Assembly (NCBI GenBank): GCA_003285105.1
Contig: CP030158.1
Location: forward strand, 2,394,501-2,458,500
DNA: 64,000 bases
From: Roseithermus sacchariphilus
Lineage (GTDB): Bacteria; Bacteroidota; Rhodothermia; Rhodothermales; MEBIC09517
Direction: 5' to 3'
Position 1 is the stretch's first letter. The number at the start of each line of letters is the position of its first letter. Position numbers and translations under genes: made by a program. This document shows, piece after piece, positions 37,363-49,747 of the stretch. The notes beneath the pieces are model-generated. The model was given only the letters and a program-made list of their open reading frames with translations. It did no database searches and was not told the DNA's origin.

Positions 37363-38184
37363 ATGCGCATTGCCCTCGTCCAGCAGCAACCCACCGACGA
37401 CCGGGCCGCTTCCGTGGCTCGCGGCCTGCAGGCGCTCGACGCAGCGGCCGACGCCGGGGCGCGGCTCGTCGTCTTCCCCGAACTGGCGTTCACCCCGTTC
37501 TATCCGCAGCGTCGAGCCGGGCCGGGGGTGCTCGACCTCGCCGAACCCATCCCGGGGCCGACGACCGAGCGCTTCTGCGAAGCGGCGGCCCGGCGCGGCG
37601 TGGTCGTCGTGCTCAACCTCTACGAGCGCGACGGCGACCGGGCCTTCGACACGTCGCCCGTCATCGACGCCGACGGGACGCTGCTGGGCCGGACCCGGAT
37701 GGTGCACATCACCGACTACGACGGCTTCCACGAAAAGGGTTACTACAGCCCGGGAGACACCGGCGCGCCGGTCTACGACACCGCCGCCGGCCGCCTCGGC
37801 GTGGCGATCTGCTACGACCGGCATTACCCCGAATACCTGCGGGCGCTGGCGCTGGGCGGTGCCGATCTCGTCGTCGTGCCGCAGGCGGGTACGGTGGGCG
37901 AATGGCCGGAGGGGCTGTACGAGGCGGAACTGCGCGTGGCATCCTTCCAGAACGGTTTTTTCATGGCCCTCGCCAACCGCGTCGGGCGGGAGGACCGGCT
38001 GCACTTCGCCGGGGCCTCGTTCGTCACCGACCCGGACGGGTGCGTCGTCGCCCGCGCGCCCGAAGGCCGGGAGGCGATCCTCTATGCCGACCTCGATCTC
38101 GGTCGGTGTGCCACCTCCCACGCCCGCCGGCTGTTTCTGAGGGACCGGCGGCCGGCGCTGTACGGGCCGTGGCTGAGCCGGTGA
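37363..38184 (+). CDS. Carbon-nitrogen hydrolase (nitrilase superfamily)
   Basis: This 273-residue protein has the Glu-Lys-Cys triad of the superfamily: LVVFPELAFTPF (Glu about residue 40), the lysine in GFHEKGYY and the nucleophile Cys in GVAICYDRHYPEYLR. The HITDYDGFHEKGYYSPGD region is close to N-carbamoylputrescine amidase and beta-ureidopropionase types. ATG 37363 (MRIALVQQQP) is the family-like start. The neighbour on the other strand is an amine-deacetylase-like enzyme, so polyamine metabolism is a reasonable but unproven theme. Confidence 0.88.
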   Translation: MRIALVQQQPTDDRAASVARGLQALDAAADAGARLVVFPELAFTPFYPQRRAGPGVLDLAEPIPGPTTERFCEAAARRGVVVVLNLYERDGDRAFDTSPVIDADGTLLGRTRMVHITDYDGFHEKGYYSPGDTGAPVYDTAAGRLGVAICYDRHYPEYLRALALGGADLVVVPQAGTVGEWPEGLYEAELRVASFQNGFFMALANRVGREDRLHFAGASFVTDPDGCVVARAPEGREAILYADLDLGRCATSHARRLFLRDRRPALYGPWLSR

Positions 38185-38220
38185 CGGCCGATCCGGGGCA
38201 GAGGCCGCAGGAGTCCAGAG

Positions 38221-38251
38221 AAAAGGGCCGCGTCCCCGTGGGAGGCGGCCC
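38221..38251 (-). terminator. Probable terminator of the secreted thioredoxin gene
   Basis: Arms gggccgc (38225-38231) and gcggccc (38245-38251) form a stem followed by T4 on the minus strand, 29 bp after the stop of the gene at 38280. Confidence 0.5.
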
Positions 38252-38279
38252 CGCTCCGGATGATCGGAAGCGTTGGCGG

Positions 38280-38834
38280 TCAGTCGCCGCCGGTGCCGGC
38301 ACCGGCGTTGCCGTGGGCGTTCAGGTACTCCTCGAACGTCTGGTTCATGAAGGCGTCCGTGCCGATGTACCGCAGGATCTGGAGATACGCCTCGGCGTCG
38401 ACGAAGCCGGGCAGGCGGGTGATGTAATCCTGGTTGGGCATCAGGAAGACGGTGGTCGGGGTGCCCTGTGCGCCGAGCCCGCCGGCCAGCTCGGCCGAGG
38501 AGAGGGTGTATTCCTTGAAGGTGTACGTCGCCTCGCCGTCGTCGATGTCAAGGCGGGTGATGACGAAGTGCTCGTTGACGTAGTCCTGCACCGCCTCGTT
38601 GGAGTAGACCTCGTTCTGCAGCTTGGTGCACCATCCGCACCACGGGGCGTAGATGTCGATGATGAGCTTCTTGTCCTGCGCCTCGGCGGTCTCCAGCGCC
38701 TCCTGGAACGGTTGCCAGTTGATGCCGGGTGCCGGCTCGCCGCCGCCCAGCTTCGGGCGGGCGTCGTCGGACTGGGCCTGCACCAGGGCGGCCGGTAACA
38801 GGCCGAGGAGGAGCGTCAGGGCGAGACGTTTCAT
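38280..38834 (-). CDS. Secreted thioredoxin-like protein
   Basis: This 184-residue protein has a signal peptide (MKRLALTLLLGLLPAALVQAQ) and a thioredoxin fold with the active site YAPWCGWCTKLQNEV. The cis-Pro loop is GTPTTVFLMPN. It resembles Thioredoxin_7/DsbD gamma-like periplasmic reductases. Its start overlaps the stop of the glycosyltransferase gene by 4 bp, so the two are translationally coupled. The gene ends in a Gly/Ala-rich tail. Confidence 0.88.
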   Translation of the reverse strand: MKRLALTLLLGLLPAALVQAQSDDARPKLGGGEPAPGINWQPFQEALETAEAQDKKLIIDIYAPWCGWCTKLQNEVYSNEAVQDYVNEHFVITRLDIDDGEATYTFKEYTLSSAELAGGLGAQGTPTTVFLMPNQDYITRLPGFVDAEAYLQILRYIGTDAFMNQTFEEYLNAHGNAGAGTGGD

Positions 38835-39961
38835 GGGGGACCGCTCAGTAAGGACTGGTAGACCTGGATGAAGCGCTTCGATGTGCGTTCCCAGCCGAAC
38901 GTGTCGGCGGCCGCGGGGGCCCGTGCCGCCCAGCGGCGCCGGGCGTTCGCGTCATCGACCATGCGCTGAATCGTGTCTCTCAACGCCTGAGGATCCGCCG
39001 GGTTCACGACGCAGCCGACGTCGTGTTCGACGATGACGCGGCGGATCTCGGGCAGGTCGCTCCCGAGGACGGGCAGCCCGGCGGCCAGGTATTCGAAGAG
39101 CTTGTTGGGCAGGGCGAGGCGGTGGTTGAGGCAGGTGTCCTCCAGCAGCGTGATGCCGACGTCCGCCGAGGCGGTCACGGGCAGCAGGTCGTCGGGCGGG
39201 ACGGGGTCGATGAAGCGGACGGGGAGGGCTTCGGCGGCGGCCCGGGCCTCCAGCGCCGGGCGCAGCGGCCCGTCGCCGAGGAACACCAGCGTGGCGCCGC
39301 GGACGTGCCGCATCGCCTCGACGAGCCGCGTGCCGCCGCGGTCGGGGCGGATCTGCCCCTGGTGCAGCAAGAGGACGTGGCCTTCGGGCACGGCGGCCCG
39401 GCGCCGGAGGAGGTCGGACGGGGTGACGGGCCGGTGGGTGGGGGCGTTGAAGAGCACCACCGGCGGGGCGATGCCGTAGGTGGCGGCCATGTGGTCGGCG
39501 ATGCTCGGGCTGACGGTGAAGACCGCGTCGGCCCGGCGCACGTATCGTCCTTCGAGGAGTTGCCAGAAGGCCGACACCCAGGGGCGGCCGGCGGTGGCGC
39601 TGACGTGGGGGTAGAGCTCGCGGGCGTCGTAGACCAGCCGGCCACCGTGCCGCCGGGCCGCGGCCTGCAGGGCCGGCAGCGTGTAGAGGTCGCTGGCGTG
39701 GTAGACGCGCGCCGGGACGTCCCGTGCCGCCGCGAGCACCTGCCGGTGCATCCGCCCGAAGAAGCGCGGCCCCGCCCCGGGCGGCGCCGGCAACACCCGC
39801 AGGCGGAGGCCCGCCTCCCACACCGCATCGGCGGCCGGCGGCCCCAGCGTCAGCACCTCGACGCGAGCGCCCAGCGCCGCCAGCGCCCGGAGCTGTCGCA
39901 GCGCCCGCGAGTTGCGACGGACGTCGCCCACCAGCGCGAAAAGGACGTCGGGTGCGGACAT
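38831..39961 (-). CDS. Glycosyltransferase family 4-like protein
   Basis: This 376-residue GT-B fold protein has an N-terminal acceptor domain (VLFALVGDVRRNSRALRQLRALAALG) and a C-terminal donor-binding domain (LLHQGQIRPDRGGTRLVEAMRHV; KLFEYLAAGLPVLGSDLPEIRRVI). The E-x7-E-like region LPNKLFEYLAAG is typical of GT4. ATG 39961 (MSAPDVLFALVG) is chosen; the frame extends upstream to 40213 with non-conserved residues. Sugar and acceptor are unknown. It is cotranscribed with the secreted thioredoxin. Confidence 0.88.
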   Translation of the reverse strand: MSAPDVLFALVGDVRRNSRALRQLRALAALGARVEVLTLGPPAADAVWEAGLRLRVLPAPPGAGPRFFGRMHRQVLAAARDVPARVYHASDLYTLPALQAAARRHGGRLVYDARELYPHVSATAGRPWVSAFWQLLEGRYVRRADAVFTVSPSIADHMAATYGIAPPVVLFNAPTHRPVTPSDLLRRRAAVPEGHVLLLHQGQIRPDRGGTRLVEAMRHVRGATLVFLGDGPLRPALEARAAAEALPVRFIDPVPPDDLLPVTASADVGITLLEDTCLNHRLALPNKLFEYLAAGLPVLGSDLPEIRRVIVEHDVGCVVNPADPQALRDTIQRMVDDANARRRWAARAPAAADTFGWERTSKRFIQVYQSLLSGPP

Positions 39962-40194
39962 GGAAACGGACGGCGGAACGGGTCGATGCGGGGCGGGTCG
40001 ATCCGGTGCGGACGGCCGGGATGCCACCGCAGGGCGGCTCCCCGGCGGGAACGAGCGCATACCAACGTTCGAAAGGTCCGTGTTGCTCCAGACCGGACAC
40101 CGGGGCGGCGCGCCCGTTGTGCCGCACATCCTTCGAATGACGTTGCCGTTGCCTACATTGCCTGCACCGTTCCACACAGACCCGATGCCGAGGC

Positions 40195-41064
40195 ATGGCG
40201 ACCGATCTGGCAACCCTCCATCACCCGATCACCGACCTCTTCCCCCGCGCCGACGCGGTCGACCCCGAGGCGTACCGGCTCAGCGAGGCGCAGGTGGCCT
40301 TCTATCACGAGCACGGCTACGTGGCCGGCATCCGTGTGCTGACGGACGAGCAGGTGGACGTGCTCCGCGAGGAACTGGCCGGGCTGTTCGATCCGGAGCA
40401 CGACGGCCATGAGCTGTGGCACGAGTACCACACCAACGAGTCGGGCGATCCCGATGCCGTGCTGTTCCACGCCCTGGGGGCCTGGCGGATCAGGCCCGGC
40501 TTCCACGATGCGCTCTGGAACCCGGCTTTCACCATTCCGGCCGCCCAGTTGCTCGGCGGCGCCGTCCGGTTCTGGCACGACCAGCTCTTCTGCAAGCCCG
40601 CCCGGCACGGTGGCGTGGTGGCCTGGCATCAGGACTATTCCTACTGGACGCGCACGAAGCCGATGCGGCACCTGACCTGCTGGATCGGGCTGGACGATGC
40701 CACCGAGGCCAACGGCTGCCTTCACTACGTGCCCGGCAGCCACCACTGGGAGCTGCTGCCCGTCACCGGCCTCGCCGGCGACATGGACGCCATCCAGACG
40801 GTACTGACCGAGGCGCAGCGGGACCGCTTCAGGCCCGTCGCCGTGCCGCTCCGCAAGGGCGAGGCCAGCTTCCACCACCCGCACATCGTGCATGGCTCCT
40901 ACGGCAACCGCACCGACCGGCCCCGGCGGGCGCTGGTGCTCAACGTGGTGCGCGACGGCGTGTGCTCGGACTCGGACGAGCCGCTGCTCGACGGCGTGCC
41001 GGTGGTGCCCCGCGGCCGGCCGCTCGACGGCCCGTTTTTCCCCCTGCTCTACGAGCCGGCCTGA
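40195..41064 (+). CDS. Phytanoyl-CoA dioxygenase family protein
   Basis: This 289-residue Fe(II)/2-oxoglutarate dioxygenase has the metal motif HxD...H in [12 protein letters not shown] and [13 protein letters not shown]. The intervening [26 protein letters not shown] is a PhyH hallmark. Substrates in the family range from lipids to small metabolites (ectoine-type hydroxylation), so the substrate is open. It diverges from the glycosyltransferase over a 233-bp spacer, where the box tacattg (40154-40160) may be its -10. Confidence 0.9.
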   Translation: MATDLATLHHPITDLFPRADAVDPEAYRLSEAQVAFYHEHGYVAGIRVLTDEQVDVLREELAGLFDPEHDGHELWHEYHTNESGDPDAVLFHALGAWRIRPGFHDALWNPAFTIPAAQLLGGAVRFWHDQLFCKPARHGGVVAWHQDYSYWTRTKPMRHLTCWIGLDDATEANGCLHYVPGSHHWELLPVTGLAGDMDAIQTVLTEAQRDRFRPVAVPLRKGEASFHHPHIVHGSYGNRTDRPRRALVLNVVRDGVCSDSDEPLLDGVPVVPRGRPLDGPFFPLLYEPA

Positions 41065-41157
41065 CCGCCGCCTCCGCCCGGGGCCGCCGCCCCGTTGGCC
41101 CCATTCTTGATTCGGGCTCGTGCTCCGATTCCTCCGCGTGTGTCTCTCGATCCGGCG

Positions 41158-41970
41158 ATGTCCATGCTGCGCCGCGTTTCCCGCCTGATTCGGATGTTCT
41201 TCGTGACGCTGGTTTACACCGCCCGCCAGGCCTGGCGGCTGCGGCGCATGCCCGAGGCCGAGCGGGCGCGCTACCAGGCCCTCCGGCAGACGAACGGCTG
41301 CCGCAAGCTCTGCCGCATCCTGAACGTGCACGTCACCTGCACCGGCACGGTCCCCCGGGACGAAGCCATGCTGATCGTGTGCAACCACATCGGCATGCTC
41401 GACCCGTTCGCGCTGGCGACGCAGATGCCCGTGGCCTTCGTCGCCAAGGCCGAGATGGCCTCCTGGCCGTTCGCCGGCTGGGTGTGCCGCGTGATGGGCA
41501 TCCTCTTCGTCGATCGCAACCGGCGCACCCGGACGAACGACTTCGTCGCGCGCGTGCGCCGGCGGATGGCCGACGGGGTCCACGTGCTGGTGTTTCCCGA
41601 GGGCACGACGAACGGGGAGCCGGAGCTGCTCCCGTTCAAGACGGGCGCCTTCGAAGCCGTCGCCGGGCTCGACGAGGCCCACGTGCTGCCGTGCTACCTC
41701 CACGTGGTGGCCGTCAACGGCCGGCCGGCCGACGATCCGGCCGTGCGGAACCACGTCGTCTGGGCCGGGGGAAGCCAGCGCTTCGGCGAGCATGCCTGGC
41801 ACCTGCTCGGCCTGGAACGCGTCGACCTGGAGGTGCGGGTGGGCACGCCGGTGCCCGTGGCCGGGCGCAGCCGCAAGGAGCTGGCGCAGGACCTCCACGC
41901 CCGCGTCACCGCCCTGGCGTCGCCGCCGTCCGTCATCACGCCCTCCGCCGGCCGCGCCGACGCCTCGTAA
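41158..41970 (+). CDS. 1-acyl-sn-glycerol-3-phosphate acyltransferase (PlsC-like)
   Basis: This 270-residue protein has an N-terminal hydrophobic helix (LIRMFFVTLVYTARQAW) and the acyltransferase motifs CNHIGMLDPFA (H-x4-D catalytic dyad) and VLVFPEGTTNGEP (substrate phosphate site). The AKAEMASWPFAGWVCRVMG block is motif II-like. It probably acylates lysophosphatidate in the membrane, though other acceptors are possible. ATG 41158 is preferred over the in-frame extension from 41095. Confidence 0.9.
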   Translation: MSMLRRVSRLIRMFFVTLVYTARQAWRLRRMPEAERARYQALRQTNGCRKLCRILNVHVTCTGTVPRDEAMLIVCNHIGMLDPFALATQMPVAFVAKAEMASWPFAGWVCRVMGILFVDRNRRTRTNDFVARVRRRMADGVHVLVFPEGTTNGEPELLPFKTGAFEAVAGLDEAHVLPCYLHVVAVNGRPADDPAVRNHVVWAGGSQRFGEHAWHLLGLERVDLEVRVGTPVPVAGRSRKELAQDLHARVTALASPPSVITPSAGRADAS

Positions 41971-42069
41971 CCATGCAGACAGGACGAGGCCGCGCCGGAA
42001 ACAAACCCGCCCGTTCCGGGTGCCTCCTCCAGGTGCCGCCGTTCACACCTCCTTCACCGCCGTGACCCT

Positions 42070-43653
<1,584 letters not shown>

Positions 43654-43817
43654 CACCCGGCCGCGAGCGGGTCGCCTCGGGGCCGTCTCCGTCGCCGGGG
43701 TGTCGCCGCCGGGGCCGGACGCGTCAGGGCCGGATCCCGACCCGGGGCGAGGCGGTAGGACGCAGGCGGCCGGGCATCCCGGTCCGTGTGGTCCTTCCTC
43801 CCAATCCCCTCTGTTGC

Positions 43818-45017
43818 ATGATTCGTTACCTGACCGCCGGCGAGTCGCACGGCGAGGCGCTCGTCGGCATCGTCGAGGGCATGCCCGCCGGTGTGCCGCT
43901 GACGGCCGACGTGCTGAACGAGCACCTGGCCCGCCGCTGGCAGGGCTACGGCCGTGGCGGCCGCGCCAAGTTCGAGCGCGACCGCGTCCACATCTACTCC
44001 GGCGTGCGGTTCTCCGCCACCATGGGCAGCCCCATCGCCCTGCGCCTCGACAACGCGGCCTACACGAAGGACCGCTCCGGCTGGCCCGAGGTGATGGCCG
44101 TCGAGGGCACCGGCGAAGGCGTCGAAAAGGTGACGCTCCCCCGGCCCGGCCATGCCGACCTGGTCGGCCTGCAGAAGTACGGCTTCGACGACATCCGCCC
44201 GGTGATCGACCGCGCCAGCGCCCGCGAGACGGCCATGCGCGTGGCCTGCTGCACCGTGGCCCGGCAGTTCCTCCGCGAGGTCGGCATCGAGATCGGCAGC
44301 CACGTCGTCCGCATCGGGGCCGTCGGCTACGACGCGCCGGAGGACTGGGCCGACCGCGTCGCCGCGCTCATCGAAGACGGCGCCGAAGCCCTCTATCGCG
44401 CCGCCGACCGGAGCGAGGTCCGTATGCTCGACGAGACGCTGACCGCCCGGGCCATCGAGCACATCCAGGCGACGAAGCAGGAGGGCGATTCCCTCGGCGG
44501 CGTCTACGAGGTGGTCGTCACCGGCGTCCCCCCGGGGCTGGGCTCCTACGTGCACTGGGATCGCAAGCTCGACGGGCAGCTCGCCCAGGCGATCCTCTCG
44601 ATCCAGGCCCAGAAGGCCGTCGAGATCGGGGACGGGGTGCTGGGGGCCTACCGGCCGGGCTCGCGCGTGCACGACCCCATCACGCAGGTCGATGGCGTCT
44701 TCCGCCGCCGCTCGAACCATGCCGGCGGCATCGAGGGCGGGATGACCAACGGCATGCCCATCATCGTCCGCGGCTACATGAAGCCCATCCCGACCCTCAT
44801 CAAGCCGCTCGGCACGGTGGACGTCGCCACCGGCGAAGCCCGGCCGACGCGCTACGAGCGCAGCGACGTGACGAGCGTGCCGGCCGCCTCGACCGTGGCG
44901 GAGGCGACCGTGGCCTACGTCATCGCCAACGCCTTCCTGGAAAAGTACGGCGGGGACAGCCTGGACGAGATCCGCGCCCGCTACCATGCCGAGCGGTCCG
45001 CCCACCCGGCCGGATGA
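43818..45017 (+). CDS. aroC: Chorismate synthase
   Basis: This 399-residue enzyme converts EPSP to chorismate with reduced FMN as cofactor. Family signatures are the N-terminal YLTAGESHGEALVGIVEGMPAG, RASARETAMRVACCTVARQ, and the C-terminal SNHAGGIEGGMTNG and DVTSVPAASTVAEA. ATG 43818 (MIRYLTAGESHG) is the standard start. It stands 18 bp before the histidine kinase gene, though no functional link is evident. Confidence 0.97.
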   Translation: MIRYLTAGESHGEALVGIVEGMPAGVPLTADVLNEHLARRWQGYGRGGRAKFERDRVHIYSGVRFSATMGSPIALRLDNAAYTKDRSGWPEVMAVEGTGEGVEKVTLPRPGHADLVGLQKYGFDDIRPVIDRASARETAMRVACCTVARQFLREVGIEIGSHVVRIGAVGYDAPEDWADRVAALIEDGAEALYRAADRSEVRMLDETLTARAIEHIQATKQEGDSLGGVYEVVVTGVPPGLGSYVHWDRKLDGQLAQAILSIQAQKAVEIGDGVLGAYRPGSRVHDPITQVDGVFRRRSNHAGGIEGGMTNGMPIIVRGYMKPIPTLIKPLGTVDVATGEARPTRYERSDVTSVPAASTVAEATVAYVIANAFLEKYGGDSLDEIRARYHAERSAHPAG

Positions 45018-45035
45018 GCCGCCTCGCCGCTGCCC

Positions 45036-46666
<1,631 letters not shown>

Positions 46667-46670
<4 letters not shown>

Positions 46671-47122
46671 TGCCTGCCCATGCCGAACCCGTCGTCATCC
46701 TCCTGGCCGACGATGACCCGGACGACCTGCTGCTGACGACGCGGGCGCTCAAGAAGAACCGCCTGGTCAATGAGATCAAGACCGTCCAGGACGGCGAGGA
46801 GTTGATGGATTACCTCCTGCGCCGCGGCGCCTATGCCGCCCCCGGCGCGGCCCCGCGCCCCGGGGTGATCCTGCTCGACCTGAACATGCCGCGCAAGGAC
46901 GGCCGGGAGGCCCTGCAGGAGATCAAGTCCGACCCCGAGCTGCGCCGCATCCCGGTCGTGGTGCTGACGACCTCGCAGGCCGAGCGGGACATCATCCAGA
47001 GCTACGACCTCGGCGTCAACGCCTTCATCACCAAGCCCGTCACCTTCGAGGGCCTGGCCAACGCCATCAAGGTGCTGGGCGACTTCTGGTTCGAGATCGT
47101 CCGCCTCCCGCCCGTCGAGTGA
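46667..47122 (+). CDS. Single-domain response regulator (Rcp1-like)
   Basis: This 151-residue receiver has the acidic pocket DDDPDD, the phospho-acceptor Asp in VILLDLNMPRKDG, Thr in VVLTTSQ and Lys in FITKPVTFEG. The insertion after the first half and LDLNMPRKDGREAL resemble Rcp1, the phosphorelay partner of bacteriophytochrome-type kinases. It has no output domain, so it probably relays phosphate. It is coupled by ATGA to the upstream kinase and is followed directly by the hybrid kinase. Confidence 0.92.
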
Positions 47123-47182
47123 GTGCCGGTGCGGGCTTCGTCCCGCCCTCCGCCGCGCCCTCCCCGCCCACCGGATGACGTC

Positions 47183-49075
47183 ATGGTACAGGACCCCATT
47201 CGCATTCTGATCGTCGAGGACGACGAGGACGACTACTTCATCGCGCGGCGGTTGCTGAGCCAGGCGCGGGCCTTCGCCTGTGAGGTGACCTGGGCCGACG
47301 CGTTCGAGCGCGGCCTCGACGCCATCGCCTCCGGCGCCTTCGACGTCGCGCTGGTGGACTACCGCCTCGGGCCGCACGACGGCCTGGATCTGCTGCGGCA
47401 GGCCAAGCAGCGCGGGTGCATCACCCCCATCATCCTGCTCACCGGCCAGGGCGACCTGGACGTGGACCTGACGGCCATGGCGGCCGGTGCGGCCGACTAC
47501 CTGGTCAAGGGCGCCATCGACGCGCCCCTGCTCGAACGCTCCATCCGCTATGCCATCGAGCGCAAACGGGCCGAGGAGCGCATCCGGGAGCAGGCCGCGC
47601 TGCTGGACAAGGCGCGCGATGCCATCAGCGCCTACGACCTGGAGGGCCGCGTCACCTACTGGAACAAAAGCGCCGAGCGTCTGACCGGCTGGACTGCCGA
47701 CGAGGTGCTCGGCCAGCGCGTCGACGACCGGCTCCATGACGCCGACGACCCGGCCCTGGCCGCCGCCCACCGGCAGGTGCGCGAGGCGGGCGAGTGGGCC
47801 GGCGAGCTGCGCCAGCGCACCCGCGACGGCCAGGAGATCATCGTCGAAAGCCGCTGGACGCTCGTCCGTGACGCCGCCGGCCACCCGCGTACGATCCTCG
47901 TGATCAACACCGACGTCACCGAACGCAAGCGCCTGGAGGCTCGCTTCCTGCAGGCCCAGCGTCTGGAGAGCATCGGCCGGCTCGTCAGCGGCATCGCCCA
48001 CGACCTCGGCAACCTGCTCGTGCCCATCCAGCTCGGCGTGGAGGTGCTCCAGGCGCGCCTGGACGACCCCCGGGCCCTGCGCACCCTCGGCATGATCGGC
48101 AAGAGCGCCCGGCGCGGGGCGGACATGGTCAAGCAGGTCCTGGCCTTCGCCCGCGGCGTGCCGTCCGACCGCGTCGCCCTCGACGTCTCCGGCGTCATCG
48201 ACGAGGTGGTGAAGCTCGTCGGCGAGACGTTCCCCGCCTCGATCCGGGTCACGACGGCCCTGGCCGATGATCTGTGGCCGGCCCTGGCCGATGCCACGCA
48301 ACTCCAGCAGGTGCTCATGAACCTGTGCGTCAACGCGCGCGATGCCATGCCCGAGGGCGGACGCCTCAGCATCGAAGCCGCCAACGTCCGCATCGACGCG
48401 CAGCACGCGAAGCTGCATCTGGACGGCCGGCCCGGCCGCTACGTCAAGCTCTCCGTGACGGACACGGGCAACGGGATCCCGCAGGAGGTCATCGACAAGG
48501 TCTTCGAGCCGTTCTTCACGACGAAAGCGCCGGGCAAAGGCACCGGCCTCGGGCTCTCCACGGTCTACAGCATCATCAAGAGCCACGGCGGGTTCGTCGG
48601 CGTCTACAGCGAGCCCGGGAAGGGCACCACCTTCAACGTCTACCTGCCCGTGGCCGAGGACGGCACGGTGGCGGTGGACGAGGCGGCCGCCGGGACGGCG
48701 TGCCGCGGCCACGGCGAGCAGGTGCTCGTGGTGGACGATGAAGACCCCATCCGGGACGTCACGCGCGAGGTGCTGGAGGGGCACGGCTACCGGGTCGTCA
48801 CCGCCCGCGACGGCGTCGAGGCGCTGCGCCGGATCGAGGCACACCCGGACCTCGCCCTCGTCCTGACCGATCTGTCGATGCCGGAGATGGACGGGGTGAC
48901 GCTGATCCGCACCCTCCGGCAGCGCGGCGATGCCCGGCCCATCATCGCCTCCAGCGGCATCGGCGGGGACCGCCCGGACGAGGCGCTGGCCGCCGGTGCC
49001 GATGCCTTCCTCCCCAAACCCTACACCGCCGACCGGCTGTGCCTCGCCGTCCAGCGAGCGCTGAACGGGGAGTAG
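47183..49075 (+). CDS. Hybrid histidine kinase REC-PAS-HK-REC
   Basis: This 630-residue protein has an N-terminal receiver ([34 protein letters not shown]), a PAS domain ([20 protein letters not shown]), an H box [18 protein letters not shown], an ATPase domain ([34 protein letters not shown]) and a C-terminal receiver ([29 protein letters not shown]). ATG 47183 ([11 protein letters not shown]) is chosen; GTG 47123 adds a Pro-rich leader. It is cytoplasmic. With the two genes before it, it makes a compact phosphorelay; the final output is not encoded nearby. Confidence 0.93.
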   Translation: MVQDPIRILIVEDDEDDYFIARRLLSQARAFACEVTWADAFERGLDAIASGAFDVALVDYRLGPHDGLDLLRQAKQRGCITPIILLTGQGDLDVDLTAMAAGAADYLVKGAIDAPLLERSIRYAIERKRAEERIREQAALLDKARDAISAYDLEGRVTYWNKSAERLTGWTADEVLGQRVDDRLHDADDPALAAAHRQVREAGEWAGELRQRTRDGQEIIVESRWTLVRDAAGHPRTILVINTDVTERKRLEARFLQAQRLESIGRLVSGIAHDLGNLLVPIQLGVEVLQARLDDPRALRTLGMIGKSARRGADMVKQVLAFARGVPSDRVALDVSGVIDEVVKLVGETFPASIRVTTALADDLWPALADATQLQQVLMNLCVNARDAMPEGGRLSIEAANVRIDAQHAKLHLDGRPGRYVKLSVTDTGNGIPQEVIDKVFEPFFTTKAPGKGTGLGLSTVYSIIKSHGGFVGVYSEPGKGTTFNVYLPVAEDGTVAVDEAAAGTACRGHGEQVLVVDDEDPIRDVTREVLEGHGYRVVTARDGVEALRRIEAHPDLALVLTDLSMPEMDGVTLIRTLRQRGDARPIIASSGIGGDRPDEALAAGADAFLPKPYTADRLCLAVQRALNGE

Positions 49076-49092
49076 TGCGGGCTTCTGGCTGT

Positions 49093-49187
49093 GGGCTACT
49101 GGCTGCGGGCTACTGGCTGCGGGCTACTGGCTGCGGGCTACTGGCTGCGGGCTACTGGCTGCGGGCTACTGGCTGCGGGCTACTGGC
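49093..49187. repeat. 14-bp tandem array
   Basis: The unit gggctactggctgc is repeated six times (49093-49176) with a partial seventh copy. It begins 17 bp after the hybrid kinase stop codon. The copies are identical, implying recent expansion. Confidence 0.92.
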
Positions 49188-49192
49188 TTCTG

Positions 49193-49380
49193 GCTGACGG
49201 CCGATCGCTGACGGCTGAAAGCTGACGGCATCGTGTCAGCACAAGTCCTTCCCCGTGGCCGCAGGCCGCACAGGGGGAAGTCCCCGCAGGGGGAAGGGGG
49301 TCAACACCCGCCGCACCGCTGCCATCGCCCGGGGGCTACCCCTCCGGCCCTGCGGGCCACCTCCCCTTCGCAAGGGGAGG
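49193..49380. repeat. Spacer block repeat, copy A
   Basis: This 188-bp block runs from gctgacggccgatcgctg to caaggggagg. It contains two nested hairpins: ggccctgcgggcc, and ctccccttcgcaaggggag. It is duplicated almost exactly at 49396-49582; the only differences are near tcaacacccg. Confidence 0.93.
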
Positions 49381-49395
49381 AGCTTCTAGCTGACG

Positions 49396-49582
49396 GCTGA
49401 CGGCCGATCGCTGACGGCTGAAAGCTGACGGCATCGTGTCAGCACAAGTCCTTCCCCGTGGCCGCAGGCCGCACAGGGGGAAGTCCCCGCAGGGGGAAGG
49501 GGGTCATGACCGCCGCACCGCTGCCATCGCCCGGGGGCTACCCCTCCGGCCCTGCGGGCCACCTCCCCTTCGCAAGGGGAGG
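49396..49582. repeat. Spacer block repeat, copy B
   Basis: This is a direct copy of 49193-49380, one base shorter, with tcatgacc in place of tcaacaccc. The two copies are separated by 15 bp. Near-identity suggests a recent tandem duplication or assembly of reiterated elements. Confidence 0.93.
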
Positions 49583-49747
49583 ATCTGGCTGCTCGCTGCG
49601 GGCTACGGGCTGCTGGCTTCTGGCTTCTGGCTGACGGCTGAAAGCTGACGGCACCGGATTGTTACGAATCCCGGGGTGGGCTGGGGGGTTGAGCAGGGAC
49701 ACGCGTCGGCGGATCGGCGCGCCTGTGCCATCAGCATCCTCTGCACC

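Larger units (their letters stand above)
49076..49747. other. Repeat-filled spacer between the phosphorelay cluster and crtI
   Basis: This 672-bp spacer has no plausible gene. It contains a 14-bp tandem array, two 188/187-bp direct copies and several gctgacggctgaaa blocks. The last 90 bp before crtI look like ordinary leader. Confidence 0.85.
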
